Of a DNA stretch of 64,000 bases, positions 30,102-39,095 are shown one piece after another. A program made the translations under genes and the position numbers. The notes under the pieces are model-generated. The model was not told the origin of the DNA. It saw only the letters and a list, made by a program, of their open reading frames with translations, and ran no database searches. Each line of letters starts with the position of its first letter. The first letter of the stretch is position 1. The stretch comes from Pseudoxanthomonas helianthi (lineage in GTDB: Bacteria; Pseudomonadota; Gammaproteobacteria; Xanthomonadales; Xanthomonadaceae). The stretch covers positions 310,001 through 374,000 of the forward strand of contig NZ_JAGKTC010000003.1 in the NCBI RefSeq assembly GCF_017939625.1, given 5' to 3'.

Positions 30102-31235
30102 TCAGCCGGCGCAGAACGCGGCGTAATCGATGTATCCGGGGAACGGCTTGCCCGGCGCGCAGACCGCGCAATCCGGATCGGCCTTCAGGCGCACTTCCCG
30201 GAAGCGCATCGACAAAGCATCGAAGTTCAGCAAGCGTCCGGTCAACGGTTCGCCGATGCCCAGCAACAGCTTGATCGCCTCCGACGCCTGCAACAGGCCG
30301 ATCACGCCAGGCAGCACGCCGAGCACGCCGGCTTCCGCGCAGTTCGGCGCGAATTCCGCCGGCGGCGGCTCGGGGAACAGGCAGCGGTAGCACGGCGCTT
30401 CGCCGCGATGGCGGCCGGCGTCGAACACGCTGGCCTGCCCCTCGAAGCGCTGCACCGCGCCGTACACCAGCGGTTTGCCCAGCTTCACGCACGCGTCGTT
30501 GAGCAGGTAGCGCGCCGGGAAGTTGTCGGCGCCGTCGACCACCACGTCGACGCCCTGCAACAGGCGTTCGACATTGGCCGAGGTCACGCGCTCGGCGACG
30601 GCTTCGATCTTCGTGCGAGGGTTGAGCGCAAGCAGCGCCTGCTCGGCCGAAGCGACCTTGGGCTCGCCGACCCGCGCTTCGGTATGCAGGATCTGCCGCT
30701 GCAGGTTGCTGCGGTCGACCACGTCGTCGTCGGCGATGCGTAAGGTGCCGACGCCGGCCGCGGCCAGGTAATACGCCGCCGGCGACCCCAGCCCGCCGGC
30801 GCCGATCACCAGCACCCGCGCAGCCTGCAGCCTGCGCTGCCCTTCGACGCCGACTTCCGGCAACAGCAGGTGGCGCGAATAACGTTCGTGGAAGTCGCGC
30901 TGGTCGGCATCGAGCTGCGGCCGGACCACGGGCAGGCCTTCCTCGATCCAGCGACTGGTACCGCCGACGACCGAGACGATGTCGGTGTAGCCGGCGGCTT
31001 GCAGCGCCTGCGCGGCCTGCATCGAACGCGCGCCGCGCTGGCAGATCAGCACCACGGTGGCGCTGCGGTCTGCGACATGGACGGCGGGCTGGGCTTCAAG
31101 CGTCGCCTTGGCCACGCCACGCGCTCCCTCGGCCATGCCACCGGCACGTTCGTGTTCCTCGCGCACATCGATGAACAGCGCGCCTTGGGCCAACAGGCCC
31201 GCGACTTCTGCCGGGACGATCTCGCGGATGCTCAT
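30102..31235 (-). CDS. moeB: Rhodanese domain fused to molybdopterin-synthase adenylyltransferase
   Basis: A 377-residue fusion. Residues ~5-105 are a rhodanese domain with the active-site Cys at ~65 in CQRGARS. Residues ~115-377 are a ThiF/MoeB E1-like domain with the nucleotide loop VIGAGGLGSPAA, the RSNLQRQ arginine finger region, zinc Cys pairs CYRC (~282/285) and CAVC near 363-366, and NCAEAGVLGVLPG. It adenylates the C-terminus of MoaD (or ThiS-like proteins) for sulfur transfer. In the better-known MoeZ/MOCS3 proteins the rhodanese is C-terminal; here it is N-terminal. No moa genes are adjacent. Confidence 0.92.
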   Translation of the reverse strand: MSIREIVPAEVAGLLAQGALFIDVREEHERAGGMAEGARGVAKATLEAQPAVHVADRSATVVLICQRGARSMQAAQALQAAGYTDIVSVVGGTSRWIEEGLPVVRPQLDADQRDFHERYSRHLLLPEVGVEGQRRLQAARVLVIGAGGLGSPAAYYLAAAGVGTLRIADDDVVDRSNLQRQILHTEARVGEPKVASAEQALLALNPRTKIEAVAERVTSANVERLLQGVDVVVDGADNFPARYLLNDACVKLGKPLVYGAVQRFEGQASVFDAGRHRGEAPCYRCLFPEPPPAEFAPNCAEAGVLGVLPGVIGLLQASEAIKLLLGIGEPLTGRLLNFDALSMRFREVRLKADPDCAVCAPGKPFPGYIDYAAFCAG

Positions 31236-31284
31236 GCGGCGATTATCGCGCGTTTCTCCTCGCCGGACCGCGCGGCCTGCGCAA

Positions 31285-32682
31285 CTACTTGTTGCGTTTG
31301 ACGTGGCGGATCAACCGCCGCTTCTTCGCCACCTGGCGTTCGCTCAGCACGTTCTTCTTGCCTTCGTACGGGTTCTCGCCTTCCTTGAACACGAAGCGCA
31401 CCGGCGTGCCGACCAGCTTGAAGCGCTTGCGGAAGAAGTTCTCGAGGTAGCGCGTGTACGAATCCGGCAGCACCTTCAGGCGGGTGCCGTGGACGATGAA
31501 GGTCGGCGGATTGGTCCCGCCCGGGTGCACGAAGCGCAGCTTCGATACGTGGCCGCGGATGCTCGGCGGCGGGTTGGTTTCGTAGGCGATTTCCAGCGCG
31601 CGGTTCAGTTCGCTGGTGCCGAATTCCCGGGCGGCCGAGGCATGCGCGCGATGGATGGCGCGGAACAGTTCGCGCAGGCCGGAGCCGTGCTTGGCCGAGA
31701 TGCGCACCGCCTCGGCCCAGTCGACGAAACCGAGCTTGCGCGACAGCAAGGCTTCGGCCTGCTCGCGCTGGTAGGTCGTCAGGCCGTCCCACTTGTTGAT
31801 CGCCACGACGAAGGCGCGCCCGGCATCGAGGATCGCGCCGAGCACGGTGGCGTCCTGGTCGGTGACGCCCTCGCCCGCGTCCAGCATCAGCACCGCGACC
31901 TGGCATTGCTCGATCGCCTGCAGCGTCTTGACGATGGAGAACTTCTCCACCGCCTCGTCGACGCGCGACTTGCGCCGCAGGCCGGCGGTGTCGACCAGCC
32001 GGTACTGGCGGCCGTCGCGTTCCATGTCCACGGCGATGGAATCACGTGTGGTGCCGGGCACGTCCGAGGCGATCATGCGCTCCTCGCCGAGCACGCGATT
32101 GACCAGGGTCGACTTGCCGACGTTGGGGCGGCCGACGAAGGCGATGCGCATGCGCGACGGATCGTCGTCGAGCATCGGCGCCTCGCCTTCCTCGGGCAGG
32201 CGTTCCAGCACTTCGTCGACCAGGTCGTCCACGCCCTGGCGATGCGCCGCGGAAATGGCCAGCACGTCGTTGAAGCCGTAGCGGGCGAACTCGGCGCGCG
32301 CCGCGTTCTCGTCGATGCCGTCGATCTTGTTGATCACCAGCAGCGTGGGCCGCGCGGTCTTGCGCAGCCAGCGCAGGATGTCGTCGTCCAGGCCGGACGC
32401 GCCCTCGCGACCATCGACGATGAACAGTACCAGGTCGGCTTCCTCGGCCGCGGCGCGGGCCTGCCGGGCGGTTGCGCCGGCCAGGCCTTCCTCTTCGCCG
32501 GCGATGCCGCCGGTGTCGACGACGACGAAGTGCGGCTCGCGCAGTCGGCATACGCCGTAGTTGCGGTCGCGGGTCACGCCCGGCTGGTCGTGGACCAGCG
32601 CGTCGCGGCTGCGGGTCAGCGCGTTGAACAGCGTCGATTTGCCGACGTTGGGGCGGCCGACGAGGGCGACGAGGGGCAGCAT
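31285..32682 (-). CDS. der: Ribosome-assembly GTPase Der (EngA)
   Basis: A 465-residue tandem GTPase needed for 50S ribosome maturation. Two complete G domains are visible. The first has [18 protein letters not shown] and NKID. The second has [21 protein letters not shown] and NKWD. A KH-like C-terminal domain follows, ending in a Lys/Arg-rich tail. Length is typical. It is downstream of bamB on the same strand, after a strong terminator, so it may use its own promoter in the 145-base gap. Confidence 0.98.
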   Translation of the reverse strand: MLPLVALVGRPNVGKSTLFNALTRSRDALVHDQPGVTRDRNYGVCRLREPHFVVVDTGGIAGEEEGLAGATARQARAAAEEADLVLFIVDGREGASGLDDDILRWLRKTARPTLLVINKIDGIDENAARAEFARYGFNDVLAISAAHRQGVDDLVDEVLERLPEEGEAPMLDDDPSRMRIAFVGRPNVGKSTLVNRVLGEERMIASDVPGTTRDSIAVDMERDGRQYRLVDTAGLRRKSRVDEAVEKFSIVKTLQAIEQCQVAVLMLDAGEGVTDQDATVLGAILDAGRAFVVAINKWDGLTTYQREQAEALLSRKLGFVDWAEAVRISAKHGSGLRELFRAIHRAHASAAREFGTSELNRALEIAYETNPPPSIRGHVSKLRFVHPGGTNPPTFIVHGTRLKVLPDSYTRYLENFFRKRFKLVGTPVRFVFKEGENPYEGKKNVLSERQVAKKRRLIRHVKRNK

Positions 32683-32767
32683 GGATGGAGGAACCCGCGG
32701 GAATGGAAAGGGATGAAGCCGGACTCGCCGGCGACGTTAACAGGGATTGGGCGGACAGGCGATGCAC

Positions 32768-32797
32768 CCAAAACAAACCGGGGCGTTTCCGCCCCGG
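32768..32797 (-). terminator. Strong intrinsic terminator after bamB
   Basis: On the minus strand, the stem CCGGGGCG/CGCCCCGG with a GAAA loop is followed by TTTGTTTTG. It lies 31 bases after the bamB stop codon and separates bamB from der. Confidence 0.9.
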
Positions 32798-32827
32798 TCG
32801 AGTCGACGCGCCTTGCCGGTTCCGGCC

Positions 32828-34162
32828 TTATTGCAGCTTGAACGCGGTCAGCTCGCCATCGACGTTCTGCACGATCAGGATGCCGTCGGCGACCACCGGC
32901 TTGGCCCGGATCGCCTCGCCGCCTACGCGCTCGCGCGCGGCCAGTTCGCCGTTGTCCAGCTTCAGCCAGTGCACGTAGCCGTCGTAGTCGCCGACCACGG
33001 CGTAGTCGCCTTGCACCGTCGGCGCGGTCAGCGAGCGGCGCGCCAGCACGGGCTGGGACCACATCGCGCCGCCGGTGTTCTTGTCCATCGCCCATACCGT
33101 GCCGGCCGGATCGGACACCACCACCGAGGACGCACCCACGCCGACGCCGCCGGCGCCGCCGTTCTCGTGGGTCCAAAGCACGCGGCCGCTCGGGCCTTCG
33201 ATGGCGATGGTTTCCTTCTTGAAGCTGCTGGCGTACAGCGTGGTGCCGTCGAGCACCGCGGGGCCGTCGACGTCGGCCATGCGATCCAGCTCGCTGCGGC
33301 CGCTGGCGTCGGCCACGGTCTGGCTCCACACCTGGGCGCCGTTGCTCAGGTTGAGCGCGGCCAGCGTGCCGTCGTCGTTGGGCGAGAACACCACGCCCGG
33401 CGCCAGCGTCACCGGCGCGTTGCCGCGCACGGTCAGCGCGGGCATTTCGTGGTTCCAGAACCACTTGCGCTCGCCCGTGGCCGCATCGAAGGCGGTCACG
33501 CCGCCGTCGTTGGCCTTGACCAGCACCATGCCCTGGCCGATGACCGGGGCGGCGATCACTTCGTTGGGCACCTTGGCGTGCCATTTTTCCGTACCGGTAG
33601 CGGCGTCGAGGGCGATGACCTCGCCTTCCAGCGTGCCGACCACCACCAGGCCGTCGCCGGCACCGGGGCCGCCGGAGAACTGCCAGTCCTGCTTTTCCTT
33701 CGCGGCCTTCTTGGCCTGTTTGGCCATGGCCTTGCGCAGGCGCTTTTCTTCCTTGCTGGCTTCTTCGCTGACGGGCGCGCTCTCGCTGGCCTCGCTCGCT
33801 TCGCTGGCGCCGCGCTGGCGCTTCTCGGGCTTGTAGTGCCAGATTTCCTTGCCGGTCTGCAGATCGAAGGCGTATACGCCGCCTTCCACGGCCGCCGCAT
33901 ACACGCGTCCGTCCGCGACCACCGGACCCTGGGCCAGGCCGAGGCGGCCCTCACCCTTGCCGGCATTGGCCTTCCAGACCTGGGAAACGCCGGCGCTGGG
34001 GGTGAACTTGGTCAGTTCGGCCGGCTCGGCAGCCTTCTTGGCGTCGCCGTCCTTTCCGCTGAACCAGCCTTTGATGGTGCTACAGCCGCTGACCGCGAAG
34101 GCCAGCGCGACGACGATGACGACGCGGCCGAGCACGCGGCCACGTGGGGAAACGGCTTTCAT
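32828..34162 (-). CDS. bamB: Outer-membrane assembly factor BamB with a charged insertion
   Basis: Lipoprotein subunit of the BAM complex that inserts beta-barrel proteins in the outer membrane. The 444-residue protein has a lipobox ending VSGC (Cys27) and repeated PQQ-like WD blades (for example TGKEIWHY, TGTEKWHAK, TGERKWFWN). It is about 50 residues longer than E. coli BamB. The extra length is an insertion at ~112-158, first Glu/Ala/Ser repeats, then a Lys/Arg-rich helix, between blades. The start overlaps the yfgM stop by one base (TGATG). Confidence 0.93.
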   Translation of the reverse strand: MKAVSPRGRVLGRVVIVVALAFAVSGCSTIKGWFSGKDGDAKKAAEPAELTKFTPSAGVSQVWKANAGKGEGRLGLAQGPVVADGRVYAAAVEGGVYAFDLQTGKEIWHYKPEKRQRGASEASEASESAPVSEEASKEEKRLRKAMAKQAKKAAKEKQDWQFSGGPGAGDGLVVVGTLEGEVIALDAATGTEKWHAKVPNEVIAAPVIGQGMVLVKANDGGVTAFDAATGERKWFWNHEMPALTVRGNAPVTLAPGVVFSPNDDGTLAALNLSNGAQVWSQTVADASGRSELDRMADVDGPAVLDGTTLYASSFKKETIAIEGPSGRVLWTHENGGAGGVGVGASSVVVSDPAGTVWAMDKNTGGAMWSQPVLARRSLTAPTVQGDYAVVGDYDGYVHWLKLDNGELAARERVGGEAIRAKPVVADGILIVQNVDGELTAFKLQ

Positions 34163-34830
34163 CAGGTGGCCTCCGCGGGCTTGGGCGGGGTACCGCCTAC
34201 ATCGGTGAGCTTGAGTTCGACCAGCCGGCGCTGCGGCGCGGCCACGTCCATGCCGGTCAGGGCCTTCAGGTACAGCTCGCGCGCCTGCTCGGGTTTGCCG
34301 GTCGCGGCCAGGATGTCGGCGCGGGCGACCAGGCTGTCGGCATCAGTGGCATTGCCGATCAGTTTCAGGGCTTCGTCATGCTTGCCGGCATCGGCCAGCA
34401 AACGCGCGAGGCGCAGGTCGACCACCGCTTTCAGCTCGGCCGTTGGCTTGATCGCCTTCAGCGTGGCGATGGCCTCGTCGCGCTTGCCGGATTCGACCTG
34501 GGCCTTGGCCAGGCGCAGCGCGGCAAGGTTGGCGTACAGCTCGTTTTCGGCGGCGAGCTTGGCGACTTCGGCCTGCACCGACTTCAGGTCGGCTAGTTTC
34601 TGGCCGCCGGCGCCAGCGGCCGTCGCCTTGTCCAGGCTGGCCTGGGCAGTCGCGTAGTCCTGGAAGGCCTGCTGCTTCTGCTGGGCCTGGTGGCGATCCC
34701 ACCATTGCCAGCCGAAGATCACCGCAAGGCCCAGCGCGATGCCGCCGATCAGGCCGGCGCCGTTGTTCTTGAGCCAATTGCGGACGCGTTCGCTTTGTTC
34801 GTGTTCGTCGAGCAGATCGTCGATCGCCAT
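34162..34830 (-). CDS. yfgM: YfgM-family tetratricopeptide protein
   Basis: A 222-residue bitopic inner-membrane protein. A short cytoplasmic N-terminus (DEHEQSERVRNWLKNNG) is followed by one transmembrane helix (~24-46) and a periplasmic TPR-like helical domain. In E. coli YfgM is an ancillary SecYEG component linked to periplasmic chaperones. Its position immediately before bamB, with a one-base overlap, is conserved in gammaproteobacteria and fits a role in envelope-protein biogenesis. Confidence 0.88.
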   Translation of the reverse strand: MAIDDLLDEHEQSERVRNWLKNNGAGLIGGIALGLAVIFGWQWWDRHQAQQKQQAFQDYATAQASLDKATAAGAGGQKLADLKSVQAEVAKLAAENELYANLAALRLAKAQVESGKRDEAIATLKAIKPTAELKAVVDLRLARLLADAGKHDEALKLIGNATDADSLVARADILAATGKPEQARELYLKALTGMDVAAPQRRLVELKLTDVGGTPPKPAEAT

Positions 34831-34913
34831 GCGTTCTCTGTGGCCCCGCGCGAGCGGGGTCTTCTGGGTTGGGTTCGGGTTGGAGGTAGCGCTTCCGGAT
34901 GACCCGCGCGGGG

Positions 34914-35708
34914 TCAGTTGGCGACCGGCGCGAGCGAACCGTCAGAGGATACCGCAAGGCGTGCCACGTTGCCCCGCACGTACGGCGTCACGTCAACCGT
35001 ACTACCGGTTTGCTGAACCTCGACCGCAGCCGCATTGCCGATCACGAGGCGGGCGATTTCGCCGGCGCGATAGCTGCGTTGTTCGCCGGCCTTGACCAGG
35101 CCTTTTTCCAGCGGATTGCCATCGGCCGTGGTGGCGGTCAGCCAACTGTCGGCGTTGAACACCAGTTTCAATGCCGGCGCCTCGGCGCGCGGCAACGGCG
35201 TCAGCGACGCCGCGATCGGCGCTGCGTTGTTGGGGGTGGTTGTTGCCGCGGTGGTAGGCATCGGCGGCGGCGCGTCCAGCGACGCGGTCGCGCGCGGGTC
35301 CTTGCCGAAGTGCGATTGGGTGGCCAGCCATACCGGGATCGCCAGTGCGGCGGTCATCACCACGTAGACCGCGCGGCGGCCGACGCTTTCGGCGATGCGC
35401 TGGAACCGGGAGGTGTGGCTGCGGCTGACCAGTTCCACCGGCTGTACCGGGGTCATGCGCACCTGGTCCAGCAGCGGTTCCAGGTCGACCTTCACCAGCT
35501 TGGCGTAGCTGCGCAGCTGCCCGCGCACGAACACCGGCGCGCCCAGTTGCTGCCAGTCGCCGGCTTCCAGCGTCTGCACGATCCGTACCGGCATGTGCAG
35601 GCGCGTGCCGACTTCGGCAAGGCTCAAACCGGCCGCTTCGCGCGCCGCGCGCAGGCGTTCGCCCGCATCGCGCGCTTGTCCGGCATCGAACGAACTCTGC
35701 TCCGCCAT
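34914..35708 (-). CDS. rodZ: Cell-shape protein RodZ (helix-turn-helix plus DUF4115)
   Basis: A 264-residue membrane protein that couples MreB to the elongation machinery. The N-terminal Xre-type helix-turn-helix (~15-75) has AAREAAGLSLAEVGTRLHMP and FVRGQLRSYAKLV. One transmembrane helix lies at ~113-130, followed by a Thr/Pro/Ala-rich linker and the C-terminal beta DUF4115 domain with DSWLTATTADGNPL. It is shorter than E. coli RodZ (337 residues), mainly in the linker. It follows pilW with a one-base overlap (TGATG). Confidence 0.9.
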   Translation of the reverse strand: MAEQSSFDAGQARDAGERLRAAREAAGLSLAEVGTRLHMPVRIVQTLEAGDWQQLGAPVFVRGQLRSYAKLVKVDLEPLLDQVRMTPVQPVELVSRSHTSRFQRIAESVGRRAVYVVMTAALAIPVWLATQSHFGKDPRATASLDAPPPMPTTAATTTPNNAAPIAASLTPLPRAEAPALKLVFNADSWLTATTADGNPLEKGLVKAGEQRSYRAGEIARLVIGNAAAVEVQQTGSTVDVTPYVRGNVARLAVSSDGSLAPVAN

Positions 35709-36526
35709 CAGGGTCGATTCCCGGGAACTGGAACTGCAGGTGTGGCGCTGGAAAACTCCGTCTCCAGGCGCTGTCGGTAACGCTTCGCGGCGTCCGTGTC
35801 GCCGAGCTTCTCTTCGGTCATCGCGGCAAGTTCCAGCGTCCGTCGATCGGCGGGCGCAATCCCCAAACGGCGCTCGCAGAACGCACGAGCCTCGAAAAAC
35901 CGGCCATTACGGTACTCGCTTTCGGCCATTTCTGCCAAGGCATAGGGGTTGTTTTCATCCAATTGCAACGCGCGTCGCAAATCGCGCTCGGCGCGTTCGT
36001 ACTGTCCCGCCTTGCGCGCGCACCCGCCCGCGTTGGCCAGCGCCGCGCCCGGCGTGGGATAGGCCGGATCGCTCAAGGCGCGATCGATCCACACCAGGCC
36101 CTCGGCCGGCTGGCCGTTTGCGCACAGCCAGGCACCGTAGTTGTTGAGGACCGTGCCCTTGGCCGGAGCCAGCTCGGCTGCCTTGCGAAACTGCTGGCCC
36201 GCCTGCTGTTTCTGCCCCTGCGCGTCCGCCACCAGGCCCAGCAGCGTGTAGGCGTCGGCCGAGGCCGGATCGACCTTCAGGACCTTGCGCGCTTCGGCCG
36301 CGGCCTCGGCATAGGCGCCGACGCTATAGCGCTGTCCGGCCAGTGCCAGCCGCTCGCTGGCCATCAGCCGCTGCTTGGCGGCCTTGTCCTCGCGCACGTG
36401 GTACTCGGGAGCGACCTGTTCGAAACCCTTGCGTTGCATGTCGGGCTTGACGAAGGTCAGGCGCGAACAGCCGGTCCCCGCGAGGGCTCCCAGCAGCACC
36501 AGACAGGCCATTTCACGCAGCCGCAT
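35708..36526 (-). CDS. pilW: Type IV pilus pilotin PilW/PilF
   Basis: A 272-residue lipoprotein with lipobox GTGC (Cys20) and at least four TPR repeats, with typical [16 protein letters not shown] and [12 protein letters not shown] helices. PilF/PilW localises and multimerises the PilQ secretin at the outer membrane, so type IV pili are expected. The location between rlmN and rodZ is standard for this family. It overlaps rlmN by 14 bases. Confidence 0.92.
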   Translation of the reverse strand: MRLREMACLVLLGALAGTGCSRLTFVKPDMQRKGFEQVAPEYHVREDKAAKQRLMASERLALAGQRYSVGAYAEAAAEARKVLKVDPASADAYTLLGLVADAQGQKQQAGQQFRKAAELAPAKGTVLNNYGAWLCANGQPAEGLVWIDRALSDPAYPTPGAALANAGGCARKAGQYERAERDLRRALQLDENNPYALAEMAESEYRNGRFFEARAFCERRLGIAPADRRTLELAAMTEEKLGDTDAAKRYRQRLETEFSSATPAVPVPGNRP

Positions 36527-37748
36527 CGCCCACTCCCCGTGCCTGCAGCTTGCGCTTGAATTCGGCCTGGCGGCGCGTGCGGTCCATCACCTGCCCCTTC
36601 AACTGGCCGCAGGCCGCGTCGATGTCATCGCCACGGGTACGCCGGACCATGGTCAGCACGCCCGAATCCAGCAGCAGCTTCTGGAAGGCACGGATGTCTT
36701 CCTCCGGCGAACGCTCGTAGCCGGTACCGGGGAACGGGTTGAACGGGATCAGGTTGACCTTGCCGGCGTTCTTCAGCTGCGCGGCGTTGTCGAACTTGCG
36801 CATCAGCTGCGCGAGCTGGCGCGCGTGCTCGGGCTGGTCGTTGACGCCCTTCATCAGGGTGTATTCGAAGGTCACCGAGTCGCGCTTCTTGTTCGCGCGC
36901 AGGTAGCGCACGCAGGAGGCCATCAGTTCGGCGACCGGATATTTCCGGTTGAGCGGGATCAGCTGCCCGCGCAACTCGTCGTTGGGCGCGTGCAGCGAAA
37001 TGGCCAGGGCCACGTCGGTTTCCGTGGACAGCCGGTCGATCATCGGCACCAGGCCGGAGGTCGACAGCGTCACCCGCTTGCTGGCCAGGCCGTAACCCAG
37101 GTCGTCGCGCATGATGTTCATCGCACGAACGACGTTGTCGAAGTTCAGCAAGGGCTCGCCCATGCCCATCATCACCACGTTGGTCAGGCGCCGGATCTGC
37201 GCCGGAACGTTGCCCAGGTGGCGCGCGGTGATCCAGACCTGGCCGATGATCTCGGCGGTGGTCAGGTTGCGGTTGAAGCCCTGCGTGGCGGTGGAGCAGA
37301 ACGAGCAGTTCAATCCGCATCCGACCTGCGAGGAAACGCACAGCGTGCCGCGGCCCTTGTCCGGGATGTATACGGTTTCCACCGCGTTCTTCCCGTCCAC
37401 GCCCATGCCCAGCAGCCACTTGTGGGTGCCATCGGCGGAGGGCTTGTCGAAGACCACGTTGGGGACGACGACTTCGGCGTGTTCCTGCAGCTTCGCGCGC
37501 AGGTTCTTGCCGAGGTCGGTCATCTGTTCGAAGTCGGTGACGTAGCGGTGGTGGATCCACTTCATCACCTGGTGGGCGCGGAACTTCTGTTCGCCCAGGG
37601 TTTCCACGAAGAACTTCTCCATGCCCTCGCGATCGAGGTCGAGGAGATTCTGCTTCGTCGAAACAACAGCCACGGCGGCGCCTTGCGCCTGTTCCGCAAG
37701 TTTCAGCGGAATCGGCGCGAAGTCGGTGTGTTCGCCGTGGCTGCTCAT
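36513..37748 (-). CDS. rlmN: Dual-specificity 23S rRNA/tRNA adenine-C2 methyltransferase
   Basis: Radical-SAM enzyme that methylates A2503 of 23S rRNA and A37 of some tRNAs. The 411-residue protein contains the iron-sulfur motif CGLNCSFC (CX3CX2C) and [11 protein letters not shown] for SAM binding. A catalytic Cys lies in the C-terminal [10 protein letters not shown], with partner Cys residues. The ATG at 37748 gives an N-terminal extension of about 30 residues before the conserved [14 protein letters not shown], which is usual in this lineage. ndk lies just upstream (7-base gap). Confidence 0.97.
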   Translation of the reverse strand: MSSHGEHTDFAPIPLKLAEQAQGAAVAVVSTKQNLLDLDREGMEKFFVETLGEQKFRAHQVMKWIHHRYVTDFEQMTDLGKNLRAKLQEHAEVVVPNVVFDKPSADGTHKWLLGMGVDGKNAVETVYIPDKGRGTLCVSSQVGCGLNCSFCSTATQGFNRNLTTAEIIGQVWITARHLGNVPAQIRRLTNVVMMGMGEPLLNFDNVVRAMNIMRDDLGYGLASKRVTLSTSGLVPMIDRLSTETDVALAISLHAPNDELRGQLIPLNRKYPVAELMASCVRYLRANKKRDSVTFEYTLMKGVNDQPEHARQLAQLMRKFDNAAQLKNAGKVNLIPFNPFPGTGYERSPEEDIRAFQKLLLDSGVLTMVRRTRGDDIDAACGQLKGQVMDRTRRQAEFKRKLQARGVGDAAA

Positions 37749-37755
37749 TTCGATC

Positions 37756-38181
37756 TCAGCGCGAGAACACTTCGGTCGCGGCGAAGAAATACGCGATCTC
37801 GTTGTTCGCGTTCTCGACCGAATCCGAACCGTGCGCGGCGTTGGCATCGATGCTGTCGGCGAAGTCGGCGCGGATCGTGCCCGGCGCGGCTTCCTTCGGG
37901 TTGGTGGCGCCGAGGATCTCGCGGTGCTTGAGCACGGCGTTCTCGCCTTCCAACACCTGGATCGCGACCGGGCCGGAGATCATGAACTCGACCAGCGCGT
38001 TGAAGAACGGACGTTCGCGGTGCACGGCGTAGAAGCCTTCGGCTTCGCGGCGCGACAGGTGCTTCATCTTGGCGGCGACGATCTTCAGACCGGCCTTTTC
38101 GAAACGGGCGTAGATTTCGCCGATGACGTTCTTGGCGACGGCATCGGGCTTGACGATCGACAGGGTGCGCTCCAGCGCCAT
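37756..38181 (-). CDS. ndk: Nucleoside diphosphate kinase
   Basis: Hexa/tetrameric cytosolic enzyme that balances NTP pools. The 141-residue protein starts [18 protein letters not shown] and holds the catalytic His in NAAHGSDS at about 117. [11 protein letters not shown] and [14 protein letters not shown] are fully conserved. It heads the ndk-rlmN-pilW-rodZ run. Its leader contains a predicted promoter and, between that and the start codon, an intrinsic terminator, so expression may be attenuated. Confidence 0.98.
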   Translation of the reverse strand: MALERTLSIVKPDAVAKNVIGEIYARFEKAGLKIVAAKMKHLSRREAEGFYAVHRERPFFNALVEFMISGPVAIQVLEGENAVLKHREILGATNPKEAAPGTIRADFADSIDANAAHGSDSVENANNEIAYFFAATEVFSR

Positions 38182-38247
38182 TGGGTTGTCTCCGTTGGGC
38201 GGGCCTTGCACTCCCTTTCCTGGAAGCGGCGGCCCGAGGTTAGCATG

Positions 38248-38271
38248 AAAAAACCCGCGTCGAAACGCGGG
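38248..38271 (-). terminator. Intrinsic terminator in the ndk leader
   Basis: On the minus strand, CCCGCGT-TTCG-ACGCGGG is followed by TTTTTT. It lies about 66 bases before the ndk ATG and about 20 bases after the predicted transcription start. Confidence 0.8.
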
Positions 38272-38294
38272 CTTAGGCGAAACTGCGTAGGCGA

Positions 38295-38324
38295 ATTGTA
38301 GCCGAAGCCGGCATTCGGAACCAA
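38295..38324 (-). promoter_or_regulatory. Candidate sigma-70 promoter for the ndk leader transcript
   Basis: On the minus strand, TTGGTT (38324-38319) and TACAAT (38300-38295) are 18 bases apart. The predicted start near 38288 precedes the leader terminator. Confidence 0.55.
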
Positions 38325-38383
38325 GCGGGGCGGCCCGGTTTTGTTGCTTAGCAGCATGACAGCGGCGGTGGCTCGCCGCACAA

Positions 38384-38399
38384 TCAAACAATCGTTTGA
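38384..38399. promoter_or_regulatory. PsrA-type operator upstream of the TetR/fad genes
   Basis: The perfect palindrome TCAAACAATCGTTTGA has six-base arms and a four-base centre. It matches the CAAAC-N(2-4)-GTTTG motif described for PsrA-like fatty-acid regulators. It lies 27 bases upstream of the TetR start codon, well placed for autorepression and for control of the fad genes. Confidence 0.75.
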
Positions 38400-38425
38400 A
38401 TGACTGGCTTGCAGCGGAGGGCAGC

Positions 38426-39046
38426 GTGGCCAACGGCACCCACTTCTCGACCAAGGACCGCATCCTCGGCGCGGCGGAAGAATTGTTCGCCCAGCACGGC
38501 TTCGCCGGCACCTCGTTGCGCCAGGTGACCAGCCGTGCCGACGTCAACATCGCTGCGGTCAACTACCACTTCGGCAGCAAGGAAAACCTGGTCAACGAAG
38601 TCTTCCGCCGGCGCATGGACGAGATGAGCGCGCAGCGCATGGCCCGGCTCAAGCTGGCGCAGGAACGGCACCCCGGCGAACTGGAGCCGATCCTTGCCGC
38701 CTTCGTCGAACCCGCGCTGGCCATGGCCCAGGACCGCCATGGCGGCGGTGCCTTCGTCCGCGTCATCGCCCGTGCCTACGCGGAAAAGAACGATGGCCTG
38801 CGCAAGTTCCTTTCCGACCACTACGGCCATGTACAGCGCGATTTCGGTCGCGCCATCGGCGCCTGCCTGCCGGGCCTGAGCAAGGAAGAGCTGTATTGGC
38901 GGCTCGATTTCCTCGGCGGCGCGCTGACCTACGCGATGGCCGACTTCGGCCTGATCAAGCGACCCGAAGGCGTCACCGAGACGGCCCATCGTGAGCGTGG
39001 TGCCCGGGAGCTGATCCGTTTTGCGGCGGCAGGCTTCAATAGTTGA
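38426..39046 (+). CDS. TetR-family regulator of fatty-acid degradation (PsrA-like)
   Basis: A 206-residue TetR repressor. The DNA-binding domain (~9-60) reads [21 protein letters not shown], then [19 protein letters not shown] helical C-terminal ligand domain follows. The GTG at 38426 is preferred to an in-frame TTG 30 bases upstream because GGAGG lies 5 bases before it. The gene immediately precedes fadB- and fadA-like genes on the same strand. Its upstream palindrome is the PsrA motif. By analogy with Pseudomonas PsrA it should repress fad genes until long-chain fatty acids bind. Confidence 0.87.
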   Translation: MANGTHFSTKDRILGAAEELFAQHGFAGTSLRQVTSRADVNIAAVNYHFGSKENLVNEVFRRRMDEMSAQRMARLKLAQERHPGELEPILAAFVEPALAMAQDRHGGGAFVRVIARAYAEKNDGLRKFLSDHYGHVQRDFGRAIGACLPGLSKEELYWRLDFLGGALTYAMADFGLIKRPEGVTETAHRERGARELIRFAAAGFNS

Positions 39047-39095
39047 AGTTTTCCCTGAGATTCGAATTTCGTTGAATAACAAAAGGTTGAACGAC

